Source of the DNA: an uncultured Oscillospiraceae bacterium
GTDB lineage: Bacteria > Bacillota > Clostridia > Oscillospirales > Acutalibacteraceae
Length of the DNA: 40,643 nucleotides
Assembly: GCA_900545625.1 (NCBI GenBank)
Contig: UQZS01000011.1
Location: 1 to 40,643 of the forward strand
Direction: 5' to 3'
Below the pieces are notes generated by a model. That model made no database searches and was not told the DNA's origin. It was given only the letters and a program-made list of their open reading frames with translations. Each line of letters begins with the position of its first letter. The stretch's first letter is position 1. Below, in pieces: positions 15,749-25,178 of the stretch. Both the position numbers and the translations under genes were made by a program.

Positions 15749-17302
15749 TTGGAAGATTATATCCTTTCCATGGAGCACATCACCAAGGTGTACCCAAACG
15801 GCTTCGTGGCGAACCGCGACGTCTCCCTTTCGGTGCGCAAGGGCGAGGTGCATGCGCTGTCCGGCGAAAACGGCGCGGGTAAGAGCACGCTGATGAAGGT
15901 GCTCTTCGGTGAGGAACAGCCCGAGGAGGGCAAGATCTTTTTCGAGGGCAAGGAGATCCACCCGGAGGATTCCATTTCCGCCATTAAAATGGGCATCGGC
16001 ATGGTGCACCAGCACTTTATGCTTGTCGAGTCGCTCACCGTCGCCGAAAACATCGTTTTGGGCATGGAGCCGGGCAGGTTCGGCTACTTTAACAAGCGCG
16101 AGGCATTCCGCCGCGCGGGCGAGATTATCGAAAAATATAAGTTCACGGTAGACCCGCGCGAGCGCGTGGGGAACCTGCCGGTCGGCGACAAGCAGAAGGT
16201 CGAGATCCTAAAGGCACTGTTCCGCGGCGCGAAGCTGCTGATTTTAGACGAGCCGACCGCCGTTCTGACCCCGCAGGAGACCGAGGAGCTGTTCGTGCAG
16301 ATCCGGAGATTGCAGGAGCAGGGGCACACGCTGATCTTCATTTCCCATAAGCTGCGTGAGATCAAGCAGATCTGCGAGCACATCACCGTGCTGCGCGGCG
16401 GGCGCACCGTCGGCGAAGCGAAGGTCTCGGACGTGACCGAGCAGGAGATCTCCCGCATGATGGTCGGGCGCGACGTGATGCTTGAGATCGAAAAGCCGCC
16501 CGCCAAACCCGCCGAGACGGTTTTGCAGGTGCGTTCTCTGCCGCTCTCCGACCGCCCCAATGCGCCGACCGCTTCGTTCGACATCCGTGCAGGCGAGATC
16601 TTAGGCGTCGCGGGCGTTGAGGGCAACGGGCAAAGCGAGCTTGCAGAGAGCTTGGCGGGGCTTCGCCCCGTAGGACGCGGACAGGTCCGTATAAACGGCA
16701 AGGACATCAAGGGGCTTTCCGTGCGCAAGATCCGCGAGCTCGGGCTTTCGCACATTTCCGAAGACCGCATGTCCTACGGCTGTGCGGCGGACGCGAACAT
16801 TGAAGAGAACCTGTTTTCTACAACCATTTATCAAAAGAAGTATTCCCGTTTCGGGCTCTTGCGCAAAAAGCTGCTCGACCGCCGCACGGACGAGCTTATA
16901 AAAGAATACAAGATCAAATGCTCGGAGAAAAAAGAGCCGGTGCGCATGCTTTCGGGCGGCAATATCCAAAAGGTCGTCGTGGCACGGGAATTCAGCGGGG
17001 AACCCGCCCTGATCCTTGCCAACCAGCCCACGCGCGGCATCGATGTCGGCGCAACGGAGTTTATTCGTAACCGTCTGGTTGACCTGCGCTCGAACGGCGC
17101 GGCGGTGCTGCTCATTTCGGCGGACTTAAACGAGGTGCTGGAGGTGTCCGACAGCCTGCTGGTATTGAACTCCGGCGGTGTAGGCGCATATTTCCCGGAT
17201 GCATCTGCCGTTTCAGAGGAACTTTTGGGCGAATATATGCTGGGGCTGCGGCAAATGACAGACGGCGAGATCGGAGGTGCTGTCCATGAAACAAAAGCAT
17301 AA
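15749..17302 (+). CDS. BMP/nucleoside-type ABC transporter, double ATPase subunit
   Basis: A 517-residue protein with two ABC domains, as in YufO and RbsA. First domain: Walker A GENGAGKST at 39-47, signature LPVGDKQ at 143-149, Walker B LLILDEPT at 163-170. Second domain: the Walker A position reads GVEGNGQSEL (289-298) with Gln where the catalytic Lys would be, signature LSGGNIQK at 401-408, and LILANQPTRGID in place of a normal Walker B. Degenerate second sites are usual in this family. TTG start at 15749 with AAAGGGGGC before it. Paired with the two permeases and the BMP lipoprotein that follow, it belongs to the nucleoside-uptake (YufNOPQ/BmpA) branch, not the classic ribose importer, since the permeases are of two different kinds. 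Confidence 0.9.
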   Translation: MEDYILSMEHITKVYPNGFVANRDVSLSVRKGEVHALSGENGAGKSTLMKVLFGEEQPEEGKIFFEGKEIHPEDSISAIKMGIGMVHQHFMLVESLTVAENIVLGMEPGRFGYFNKREAFRRAGEIIEKYKFTVDPRERVGNLPVGDKQKVEILKALFRGAKLLILDEPTAVLTPQETEELFVQIRRLQEQGHTLIFISHKLREIKQICEHITVLRGGRTVGEAKVSDVTEQEISRMMVGRDVMLEIEKPPAKPAETVLQVRSLPLSDRPNAPTASFDIRAGEILGVAGVEGNGQSELAESLAGLRPVGRGQVRINGKDIKGLSVRKIRELGLSHISEDRMSYGCAADANIEENLFSTTIYQKKYSRFGLLRKKLLDRRTDELIKEYKIKCSEKKEPVRMLSGGNIQKVVVAREFSGEPALILANQPTRGIDVGATEFIRNRLVDLRSNGAAVLLISADLNEVLEVSDSLLVLNSGGVGAYFPDASAVSEELLGEYMLGLRQMTDGEIGGAVHETKA

Positions 17303-18428
17303 AGACCGCCCGCTGCCGACCAACCGGCAGATCGAAACGCGCTTTACGCTTATCCGCACGCTCACGGCGGCGGTCATCGCGCTTGCAGGCTGCCTTGTTC
17401 TGATCCTGGTCGTCAGCGAGGAGCCGTGGGAGGCGTTTTCCGCGTTCCTGTTCGGGCCGCTGGAATCCGCCAGAAATATCGCGACGGTGTTTGAAACGGC
17501 GGCGCCGTTGGTATATGCGGGGCTTGCGGTCAGTGTGATGTTCAGCTGCAACCAGTTCAATATGGCGGGCGAGGGCGCGCTGTATATCGGCGGGCTTGTG
17601 GCAAGCGCCGTGGCGGTGAAGCTGTCGCTGCCCGTTGTGGTACATCCGATCCTTGCGCTGCTCTTGGGCGGCGCGGCGGGCGCGGTCGTGTGCTTCATCC
17701 CGGGGCTTTTGAAGGTCAAGCTCGGCGCGACAGAAGTCGTATCGTCGCTGATGCTCAACTACATCGTGCTGTATCTCGGCGTTTACATTCTCAATTATTT
17801 TCTTATCGATCCCGCGGCGGGTTTCCCCGCGACCGAGCGGCTGCCGGAAACGGCGCAGCTTTCCACCCTGGTTCCCCGCACGCACTTCCATGTGGGCACC
17901 ATTTTGGCGTTTGTGCTGTGCGTGGTCGTCTATCTGTATCTATACAGAAGCAAGCAGGGCTACGCCATCCGTATGGTCGGGCAGAACGAAAAATTTGCGA
18001 AGTATTCCGGCATCGGCGTGGGCGGCACCATTCTTTCGGCGCAGCTCGCGGGCGGCTTCCTCGCCGGTATGGGCGGCGCGAGCGAGATCCTCGGCAGCTA
18101 TTCGCGTTTCCAATGGGTCGCGCTGCCCGGCTTCGGCTTTGACGGCGTGATCGTGGCGACGCTTGCGGGCAATAACCCGCTGCTTGTGCCCTTAGGCGCG
18201 TTGTTCTTAGGGTACCTGCGCGTCGGTGCGGACATCATGTCGCGGCGCAGCGATGTGGCGACGGAGGTGCTCTCCATCGTGCAGGGCACGATCATCCTGC
18301 TGGTTGCCTCCAAACTGTTTTTGCAGCGCATCAAACACAAATACATCGTCTCGGTCGCCGAAAAGCGCGAGGCACTGCAAGCTTCGGCATCCGTGCCGCA
18401 GCCGGAAGGAGGCGAGGCGAATGCCTGA
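17286..18428 (+). CDS. BMP/nucleoside-type ABC permease 1 (YufP-like)
   Basis: A 380-residue BPD_transp_2-type inner-membrane permease with about eight to ten hydrophobic segments; the first is near 27-47 after a charged cytoplasmic N-terminus. Family landmarks are FNMAGEGALYIGGL near 95 and GFGFDGVIVATLAGNNPL near 285. The ATG at 17286 is taken because CGGAGGTG stands 5-12 bp before it; an in-frame GTG at 17277 lies inside that ribosome site. It overlaps the ATPase gene by 17 bp and the next permease by 8 bp. Confidence 0.88.
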   Translation: MKQKHKDRPLPTNRQIETRFTLIRTLTAAVIALAGCLVLILVVSEEPWEAFSAFLFGPLESARNIATVFETAAPLVYAGLAVSVMFSCNQFNMAGEGALYIGGLVASAVAVKLSLPVVVHPILALLLGGAAGAVVCFIPGLLKVKLGATEVVSSLMLNYIVLYLGVYILNYFLIDPAAGFPATERLPETAQLSTLVPRTHFHVGTILAFVLCVVVYLYLYRSKQGYAIRMVGQNEKFAKYSGIGVGGTILSAQLAGGFLAGMGGASEILGSYSRFQWVALPGFGFDGVIVATLAGNNPLLVPLGALFLGYLRVGADIMSRRSDVATEVLSIVQGTIILLVASKLFLQRIKHKYIVSVAEKREALQASASVPQPEGGEANA

Positions 18429-19371
18429 TATCCTGCGGTCTGTATTTTCCGTCGATTTCATTTATTCGGCGCTGCGGCTGACCACGCCGGTCCTGTTTGC
18501 GGCGCTCGGAAGCCTCGTCGCCGACCGTGCGGGCGTCATCAACATCGGTTTGGAGGGCATCATGCTCTTTTCCGCGCTCACGGGCGTGCTCGGCAGCGCG
18601 TACAGCGGAAGCCTCTTCGTCGGCATGCTGTGCGGCCTCGTTACGGGAATGTTCATCGCGCTTATCATGGCGTATTTCTCCCTGCAGATGAAGGCGGATA
18701 TCGTGCTGACGGGCGTTGCGATGAACCTGGTCGCCACAGGCGGCACGGTCTTTATCCTGTATTCGATCTGCGGTGACAAAAGCGTGTCCACATCGCTTTC
18801 GAGCCTCGTGTTCCCGACGCTGGAGATCCCGATCATCAAGGATATCCCTGTGCTCGGCGACATCCTTTCGGGGCACAACCTGCTGACGTATCTGTCCCTT
18901 GTCGCGGTCATAGCGGTGTGGTTCTTCCTCGAAAAAAGCAAGCCGGGGCTGCGCATCCGCGCCGTCGGTGAAAACGACCACGCGGCGGGGAGCGTCGGCA
19001 TCCATGTACGGCGCGTGCGCTACGGGGCACTGCTGTTAAGCGGCGCGCTCGCCTCGTTCGGCGGGATGTTCCTTTCCATGGGCATGCTCACGTACTTCTC
19101 CAAAAACATGACGGCAGGGCGCGGTTATATCGCGCTCGCCGCGCAGGCGCTCGGCAACGGCAGCGCCGTCGGGACGTTTTTCGCGTCGCTGGTCTTCGGC
19201 TGTGCGGAAGCGCTGTCCGTCTCGCTGCAGGGGGTGGGCCTGCCGCCCCAGTTCGTTCAAATGGTTCCTTATGTCGCCACCGTATTAGGGCTTGTCCTGT
19301 ACGCGGCGCTGCGGAAAAGATCCAAAAAAACCGTGCGTAAGCACAAAAGAAGAAAGAGAGGTTCACAATGA
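18421..19371 (+). CDS. BMP/nucleoside-type ABC permease 2 (YufQ-like)
   Basis: A 316-residue second permease of the same superfamily. It has the usual INIGLEGIMLF motif near residue 40 and GRGYIALAAQALGNGSAVG near 240, with about eight membrane segments and a strongly basic C-terminal tail (KRSKKTVRKHKRRKR). The ATG at 18421 sits inside the end of the preceding gene (ATGCCTGA, 8-bp overlap), with GGAAGGAGGCG upstream, and its stop overlaps the lipoprotein start. It forms the heterodimeric pore with permease 1. Confidence 0.88.
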   Translation: MPDILRSVFSVDFIYSALRLTTPVLFAALGSLVADRAGVINIGLEGIMLFSALTGVLGSAYSGSLFVGMLCGLVTGMFIALIMAYFSLQMKADIVLTGVAMNLVATGGTVFILYSICGDKSVSTSLSSLVFPTLEIPIIKDIPVLGDILSGHNLLTYLSLVAVIAVWFFLEKSKPGLRIRAVGENDHAAGSVGIHVRRVRYGALLLSGALASFGGMFLSMGMLTYFSKNMTAGRGYIALAAQALGNGSAVGTFFASLVFGCAEALSVSLQGVGLPPQFVQMVPYVATVLGLVLYAALRKRSKKTVRKHKRRKRGSQ

Positions 19372-20474
19372 AAAAAGTATTGGCAATCCTGATGGCGGCG
19401 TGCCTGATCCTGCTGGTATTTGCCGGCTGCGGAACGGATGACGCGAACACCGACCCGTCGAATGCGGGCACAAGCGGCGATCCGGTCAAGATCGTGCTGC
19501 TCATCAACGGCACGCTCGGCGACAAATCCTTCTTCGATTCCGCCAAAAACGGCATGGATCTGATCAAGGAGAAGTACGGCGACCGGGTCGAGACCCAGAC
19601 GGTCGAAATGACCTACGACGCGACCAAATGGACGCCCGCGCTCATCGAGTTTTCCGAGGACGCGGACACCGACATCATCATCAGCGGCACATGGCAGATG
19701 GTCGACCGCGTCATCGAAGTCGCGCCCGACTACCCCGACAAGAAATACATTGTATACGATGCCGAGGTCGATTATTCCAGCGGCGACTACTCGAACGTGT
19801 ATTCCATCACCTACAAGCAAAATGAAGCCTCGTTCTTGGCCGGCGCGGCATCCGCGCTCGTCTCCAAGACCAATGTGTTCGGCTTTGTCGGCGGCATGGA
19901 CAACGTCACGATCAATGACTTCTTGGTAGGGCTCATCGCCGGCGCACAGTACGTCAAGCCTGAAATGCGCTTTGCCACCGCCTATATCGGCAACTTTGAC
20001 GACGCGGTCAAGGCAAAGGAGATCACCCTTTCGCAGATCAACAACCAGAATGCCGACGTGGTTTACGGCTGCGCGGGTCAGGCGGGCTTGGGCTCTATCG
20101 AAGCGGCTGCCGAACAGGGCGTGTATGCGCTCGGCGGCGACTCCGACCAGGCGATGTCCTTCAAGGGTGTGGATGACGCGAAAGCGGAATGCATCATCAC
20201 CTCTATTTTGAAGCGCGTGGACCAGTCCCTGCTGCGGGCGGTGACCGCGAGCATGGAAGGCACGCTCCAATGGGGCACGACCGGCTCGTTCGGGTTGGCA
20301 GATGAATCCGTAGGCCTTGCCGAAAACGAATACTACGAAGCGATCCTGACCGAGGAACAGCGCGCGCAGATCGACGAGATCGAGCAGAAGATTATCTCCG
20401 GCGAGATCGAAGTCCCCACGGCGCTCGGCAGAGACACGCAGGAAGTGAAAGACTATATCGACGCGGCAAGCTGA
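19368..20474 (+). CDS. BMP-family substrate-binding lipoprotein
   Basis: A 368-residue lipoprotein. The signal peptide covers residues 1-20 and the lipobox FAGC puts the lipidated cysteine at C21; the linker that follows is rich in Asp, Asn and Thr. The mature part is a BMP/PnrA-type binding fold: LLINGTLGDKSFFDSAKNG near 45-63, the segment SFLAGAASALVSKT near 147-160, and FVGGMDNVTINDF near 165-177. Members with known ligands bind nucleosides such as inosine and guanosine, in line with the nucleoside hydrolases downstream; sugar-like ligands cannot be excluded. The ATG at 19368 overlaps the permease stop, with AAAGAGAGG upstream. Confidence 0.9.
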   Translation: MKKVLAILMAACLILLVFAGCGTDDANTDPSNAGTSGDPVKIVLLINGTLGDKSFFDSAKNGMDLIKEKYGDRVETQTVEMTYDATKWTPALIEFSEDADTDIIISGTWQMVDRVIEVAPDYPDKKYIVYDAEVDYSSGDYSNVYSITYKQNEASFLAGAASALVSKTNVFGFVGGMDNVTINDFLVGLIAGAQYVKPEMRFATAYIGNFDDAVKAKEITLSQINNQNADVVYGCAGQAGLGSIEAAAEQGVYALGGDSDQAMSFKGVDDAKAECIITSILKRVDQSLLRAVTASMEGTLQWGTTGSFGLADESVGLAENEYYEAILTEEQRAQIDEIEQKIISGEIEVPTALGRDTQEVKDYIDAAS

Positions 20475-20504
20475 AGCCGCATACTCTGAAAGGAGGCGGG
20501 CGTT

Positions 20505-21341
20505 TTGCGACCCATCCTGTTTTCCTGCAGCGGCAGTACGGCGGATCTGATCACCCTTGCTGCGCTGCGCGCGTCCGATGCAGATATACGCTGTATCGTG
20601 CAGACTCCGGGGGAGAGGAACCGCGTGGATTTCCCGGGAAAAGCGGCAGAGCTTTTCGGCGGCGAGGTTCCGTGGCTGCAAGTGAACGTCCCGCCTCTGC
20701 GCTCCTTTTTCGATCCCGGCGGCGGTAAGGCTGCCGCCGGGGAGGCCGCCAACCTCTCGCGTGCGCTTTCGTGGATTGCCGCAGCGGCAGACGGCGGCGC
20801 AGTTTTAGTCTCCACGGCGCGGCTGACGCTGCCTGCGCTCTTTTTCCTCTCCGACCCCGCGCACGCCGCAAGGCTTTCCGGCGTGGCGGTGCTTGGCGGC
20901 TCGATCTACGGCGGCGACAGCACGCCGACGGCGGAAGCAAACATCTACGCGGACCCCGAATCTGCCGAGATCGTGTTCGCAAGGGCCAAAAACGTAACGC
21001 TGCTGCCGCTGGAAACGGCAAAGCAGTGCGGTGTGCAGGCAGGGCTTTTCCCTGACCTGTTGCCCCATGCAGCGCAGACGGAGCAAACGGACGCTGCGGG
21101 ACTTGGGCTTTTGCTTTCCCTGGAACAGCCGCAAGCGGCAACCTATGCGCAATATCGAGTGCGTGTGGAACTGGAAAGCGCCCCTTCTCGCGGGTGCACG
21201 GTCTGCGATGTGCTTTGCCGCGACAAAACACAGCCTTTGCACACCTTTGTGACCGCGCTCGACGAAGCCGCGTTTTCCGCTTTGGCACGCCGTGCGAGCC
21301 GCGTTTGGCAGCAGGGAGGGAACTCGGATGACAAAGCATAA
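20505..21341 (+). CDS. Degenerate nucleoside-hydrolase-family protein
   Basis: A 278-residue homologue of IUNH nucleoside hydrolases. The family's N-terminal calcium-binding signature DTDPGxDD is replaced by SCSGSTAD (residues 7-14), so three of the four Asps are gone and only D14 remains. The middle part is well kept: VAVLGGSIYGGDSTPTAEAN, then YADPESAEIVF matches the usual GG...TP.AEFN..DP.AA.IVF. The C-terminal HD motif (His-Asp before a helix) of active members is not found; the region contains CDVLC. It is probably not a hydrolase: a pseudoenzyme, regulatory partner of the next gene product, or an enzyme with altered chemistry. TTG start at 20505 with AAAGGAGGCG before it. It overlaps the intact hydrolase by 14 bp, implying coupled translation and perhaps a heteromer. 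Confidence 0.8.
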   Translation: MRPILFSCSGSTADLITLAALRASDADIRCIVQTPGERNRVDFPGKAAELFGGEVPWLQVNVPPLRSFFDPGGGKAAAGEAANLSRALSWIAAAADGGAVLVSTARLTLPALFFLSDPAHAARLSGVAVLGGSIYGGDSTPTAEANIYADPESAEIVFARAKNVTLLPLETAKQCGVQAGLFPDLLPHAAQTEQTDAAGLGLLLSLEQPQAATYAQYRVRVELESAPSRGCTVCDVLCRDKTQPLHTFVTALDEAAFSALARRASRVWQQGGNSDDKA

Positions 21342-22257
21342 GATCATTTTGGATACAGACCCCGGCATCGACGATTTCTTTGCCATGCTGCTCGCCGCAG
21401 ACGCTCAAAACCTCGAGCTGCGCGGCGTGACGGCGGTGGCGGGCAATCAGGTCATGGAAAAAATCGCAAACAATGCGCGCGGCATCGCGCAGCTGCTCGG
21501 CTGGGACTGCCCGGTGAGCCTCGGTGCGGATCGTCCGCTGCTCATCCCCCAGATCACCGCCTCGCAGGTGCACGGCGACACGGGGCTGGGGCATTTCCCG
21601 CTGCCCGCGCCGCAAAAAGACGCGGATGAGCGCCTTTCCTGGGATTTTATCTACGAAGAGGCAACAGCGCTTGACGGCGAGCTGGAAATTCTCGCCATCG
21701 GGCCGCTGACAAACCTTGCCGTTGCCTTTCTGCGCCATCCCGACCTGCCGCAGAAGCTGCGGCGCATCGTTCTCATGGGCGGTGCGACGGAGTGGGGCAA
21801 CCGCGGGGCATACGGCGAATTCAATTTTTATGTCGATCCCCACGCAGCCGAGATCGTGTTTTCTTCGGGCGTACCCATTGACATGGTCGGCTTAAACGTC
21901 ACCATGCAGACGGGGATTTCCGACGAAGAATTTGACGACATCGCCCGCACGGTGGGCGAAAGCCGAAAGGTGTACAGCGAGCTTCTGGAATTCTACCGCA
22001 ACATCTACCGCGTCAATGATCTGGGCTTTCGCATCGTTGCCATGCACGATTCGCTTGCGGCAGCATTCTTAATGGACGAGCGCGTGCTCGAAATGCGAAA
22101 AGCAAAGGTGCAAATCGATTGCAGCACGGGGCTTTGCCGCGGGCGCTCGATCGCCGATTTCAAAAGCGAAAACCCGAACGCGCGCGTCGCTGTCGCGGTG
22201 GACCGTCCCCGTTTTTGGGACATGGTCATGCACTCGCTTCAAAACGCACCCGATTAA
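21328..22257 (+). CDS. Nucleoside hydrolase (IUNH family)
   Basis: A 309-residue nucleoside N-ribohydrolase of normal length. The calcium/ribose-binding motif DTDPGIDD is at residues 9-16, followed by LAIGPLTNLAVA, MGGATEWGNRGAYGEFNFY with its ribose-contact Asn, and MHDSLAAAF carrying the last calcium-binding Asp. Reaction: a nucleoside plus water gives a base and the free sugar. The free sugar would then need a kinase, which the operon supplies (alsK). The ATG at 21328 has AGGGAGG upstream and overlaps the preceding gene. It is the last gene of the operon, with a terminator about 100 bp downstream. The preferred base (purine, pyrimidine or other) is not readable. Confidence 0.92.
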   Translation: MTKHKIILDTDPGIDDFFAMLLAADAQNLELRGVTAVAGNQVMEKIANNARGIAQLLGWDCPVSLGADRPLLIPQITASQVHGDTGLGHFPLPAPQKDADERLSWDFIYEEATALDGELEILAIGPLTNLAVAFLRHPDLPQKLRRIVLMGGATEWGNRGAYGEFNFYVDPHAAEIVFSSGVPIDMVGLNVTMQTGISDEEFDDIARTVGESRKVYSELLEFYRNIYRVNDLGFRIVAMHDSLAAAFLMDERVLEMRKAKVQIDCSTGLCRGRSIADFKSENPNARVAVAVDRPRFWDMVMHSLQNAPD

Positions 22258-22355
22258 ATGCCGGATGGCGCGCCCGGCGCGTTTTCTTGCGGTTTTCCGC
22301 ATAGCCGGAGGTGCACAGCCCCGTAGGGACGGATCCGTAGGATGCAAAAACAAGA

Positions 22356-22391
22356 GACGGCAGCCAAACGGTTGCCGTCCCTTCTTTTTGT
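22356..22391. terminator. Bidirectional terminator between convergent genes
   Basis: GACGGCAGCC (22356-22365) pairs with GGTTGCCGTC (22370-22379), loop AAAC, one G-T pair. T-rich stretches follow on the plus strand (CCTTCTTTTTGTG) and, read the other way, on the minus strand (TCTTGTTTTTGC). It ends both the sugar/nucleoside operon and the gene at 22411. A weak GTAGGG repeat relative lies just before it at 22323. Confidence 0.8.
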
Positions 22392-22410
22392 GTATTGTTT
22401 TTCGTGCGCC

Positions 22411-23205
22411 TTATGCGATCTCGGTTGCCTGCTCCAGCTCGCGTTCGCGCAGCTCTTTGAGCTCCTGTTCGACCGCCTGGTCAATGGTGGGCTGCGTCTT
22501 TTTCTGCTTGCGAAGCCCCACGCCTGCAATAATGTCGATGACCAGATCCAAAAGGAACAGCCCGATCCCCAACAGGTACCACGGCGACACCGTGCCCGAA
22601 AACAGCCCGATGGTTGTCTCGCCCGCGGCGGTGGTGAACTGCTGCAAAAACAGCGCCGAAAGCCCCCAGCTTACGAGGCTGATGACATTCAGGATCACAT
22701 TGATGAGCCAATTTAAGTTGATTGCGCCCAGCAGCACCGCAAAGAAGTTGATGACGCCGGCGGCGACGGCAAGGAGCGCAAAGATCGCAGCGAGCACAAG
22801 GCTCGTGAACAGCCCGCCCAAAATCTCGCCGGACATCAGCGCGAATACCGAGCCGAGGTCATATTTTGTCAGATAGTCGAGCACAAAGGTCAAAAACGAA
22901 ACGGACTGTGTGCTCTCATAAAACGGGAACGACAGCGTCGCGTTTAAAAGCGGGACGACCAAGCCAACCAGCGGCAGCAGCGTCACCACGAGCCGCACGA
23001 TGCGCAGCGGCGAGCCGACCGTGCCGCTTTTGAAATTGTCAAGCCGGTAGTGCAGCCGCGCGAACGCAGTCTCCGCCGCGTCGGCGTCCGCCTCCAAGCG
23101 CGCCTCCCAGTTGAAGTTCGGGATGTTTGCCCCGCACCCCTTACATTCGGCACGCACCTCGTACCATTTCAGTTTTCTGCCGCAGTTCGGGCATCTTGCT
23201 GCCAT
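22411..23205 (-). CDS. Zinc-ribbon multi-pass membrane protein of unknown function
   Basis: A 264-residue protein. N-terminal zinc ribbon C5, C8, C21, C24 (CPNCG...CKGCG), a charged stretch of about 40 residues, then four or so membrane segments (about 68-88, 118-160, 170-195 and 208-228) and a Glu/Arg-rich C-terminal helix (VEQELKELRERELEQ). The ATG at 23205 has AAGGAGGATC just upstream; a longer frame to 23376 lacks such a site and would run into the preceding gene. It is the fourth protein in this window combining a short zinc ribbon with membrane segments. It lies 62 bp downstream of the GH51 gene on the same strand. Function unknown. Confidence 0.75.
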   Translation of the reverse strand: MAARCPNCGRKLKWYEVRAECKGCGANIPNFNWEARLEADADAAETAFARLHYRLDNFKSGTVGSPLRIVRLVVTLLPLVGLVVPLLNATLSFPFYESTQSVSFLTFVLDYLTKYDLGSVFALMSGEILGGLFTSLVLAAIFALLAVAAGVINFFAVLLGAINLNWLINVILNVISLVSWGLSALFLQQFTTAAGETTIGLFSGTVSPWYLLGIGLFLLDLVIDIIAGVGLRKQKKTQPTIDQAVEQELKELRERELEQATEIA

Positions 23206-23267
23206 AGGGATCCTCCTTGTCGTTTTGTCTATCATATGCGCCGCGTTCGCGCGGCAAGCCATGCCTT

Positions 23268-24809
<1,542 letters not shown>

Positions 24810-24895
24810 TTATTGTAGCATATCCCCAACGCACATTTCAACGGGTTTTCGTGCAAATTTGCAAAATAATTTCGATTCGCCGGGCAGAGCAGAGC

Positions 24896-24923
24896 TCAGA
24901 ATTCAGAGAGCAGAAGATAGAAG
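24896..24923. repeat. Heptanucleotide repeat array 4
   Basis: Four phased 7-mers: TCAGAAT, TCAGAGA, GCAGAAG, ATAGAAG. Purine-strand orientation. Confidence 0.6.
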
Positions 24924-24989
24924 CAGAATGGGGAGGGCAGCCGCTTGGACTTTTACCGACTGTAATCCACCGGATCTTTCTCTCCCCCG

Positions 24990-25122
24990 GACTTGGCGGC
25001 GCTTTACGCCGCCAAGTCAGCCCCCTCATCAGAGGGGGCAACGCACAACCGAAGGCTTGTTGGACCCCGTCCTCCCTCTGATGAGGGAGGTGGCACGCGC
25101 TTTGCGCGTGACGGAGGGAGAG
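24990..25122. repeat. Composite multi-hairpin repeat, copy A
   Basis: Four perfect hairpins in a row: a 12-bp stem at 24990-25018 around loop CTTTA; GCCCCCTC/GAGGGGGC at 25020-25039; CCTCCCTC/GAGGGAGG at 25071-25090; CACGCGC/GCGCGTG at 25094-25110. The 25071-25122 part recurs almost unchanged, inverted, at 38686-38737. Confidence 0.75.
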
Positions 25123-25178
25123 ACAAAAGGGCAGGGACAGAGTTATCTCATCCCCAGACTTGGCGGCGTAAAGCGCGT

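Noticed and set aside
23240..23255. GC-rich hairpin with TTCG loop after the GH51 gene as a terminator
   Set aside because: A 6-bp stem is present but no T-run follows on either strand, and the next gene lies on the same strand 62 bp away.
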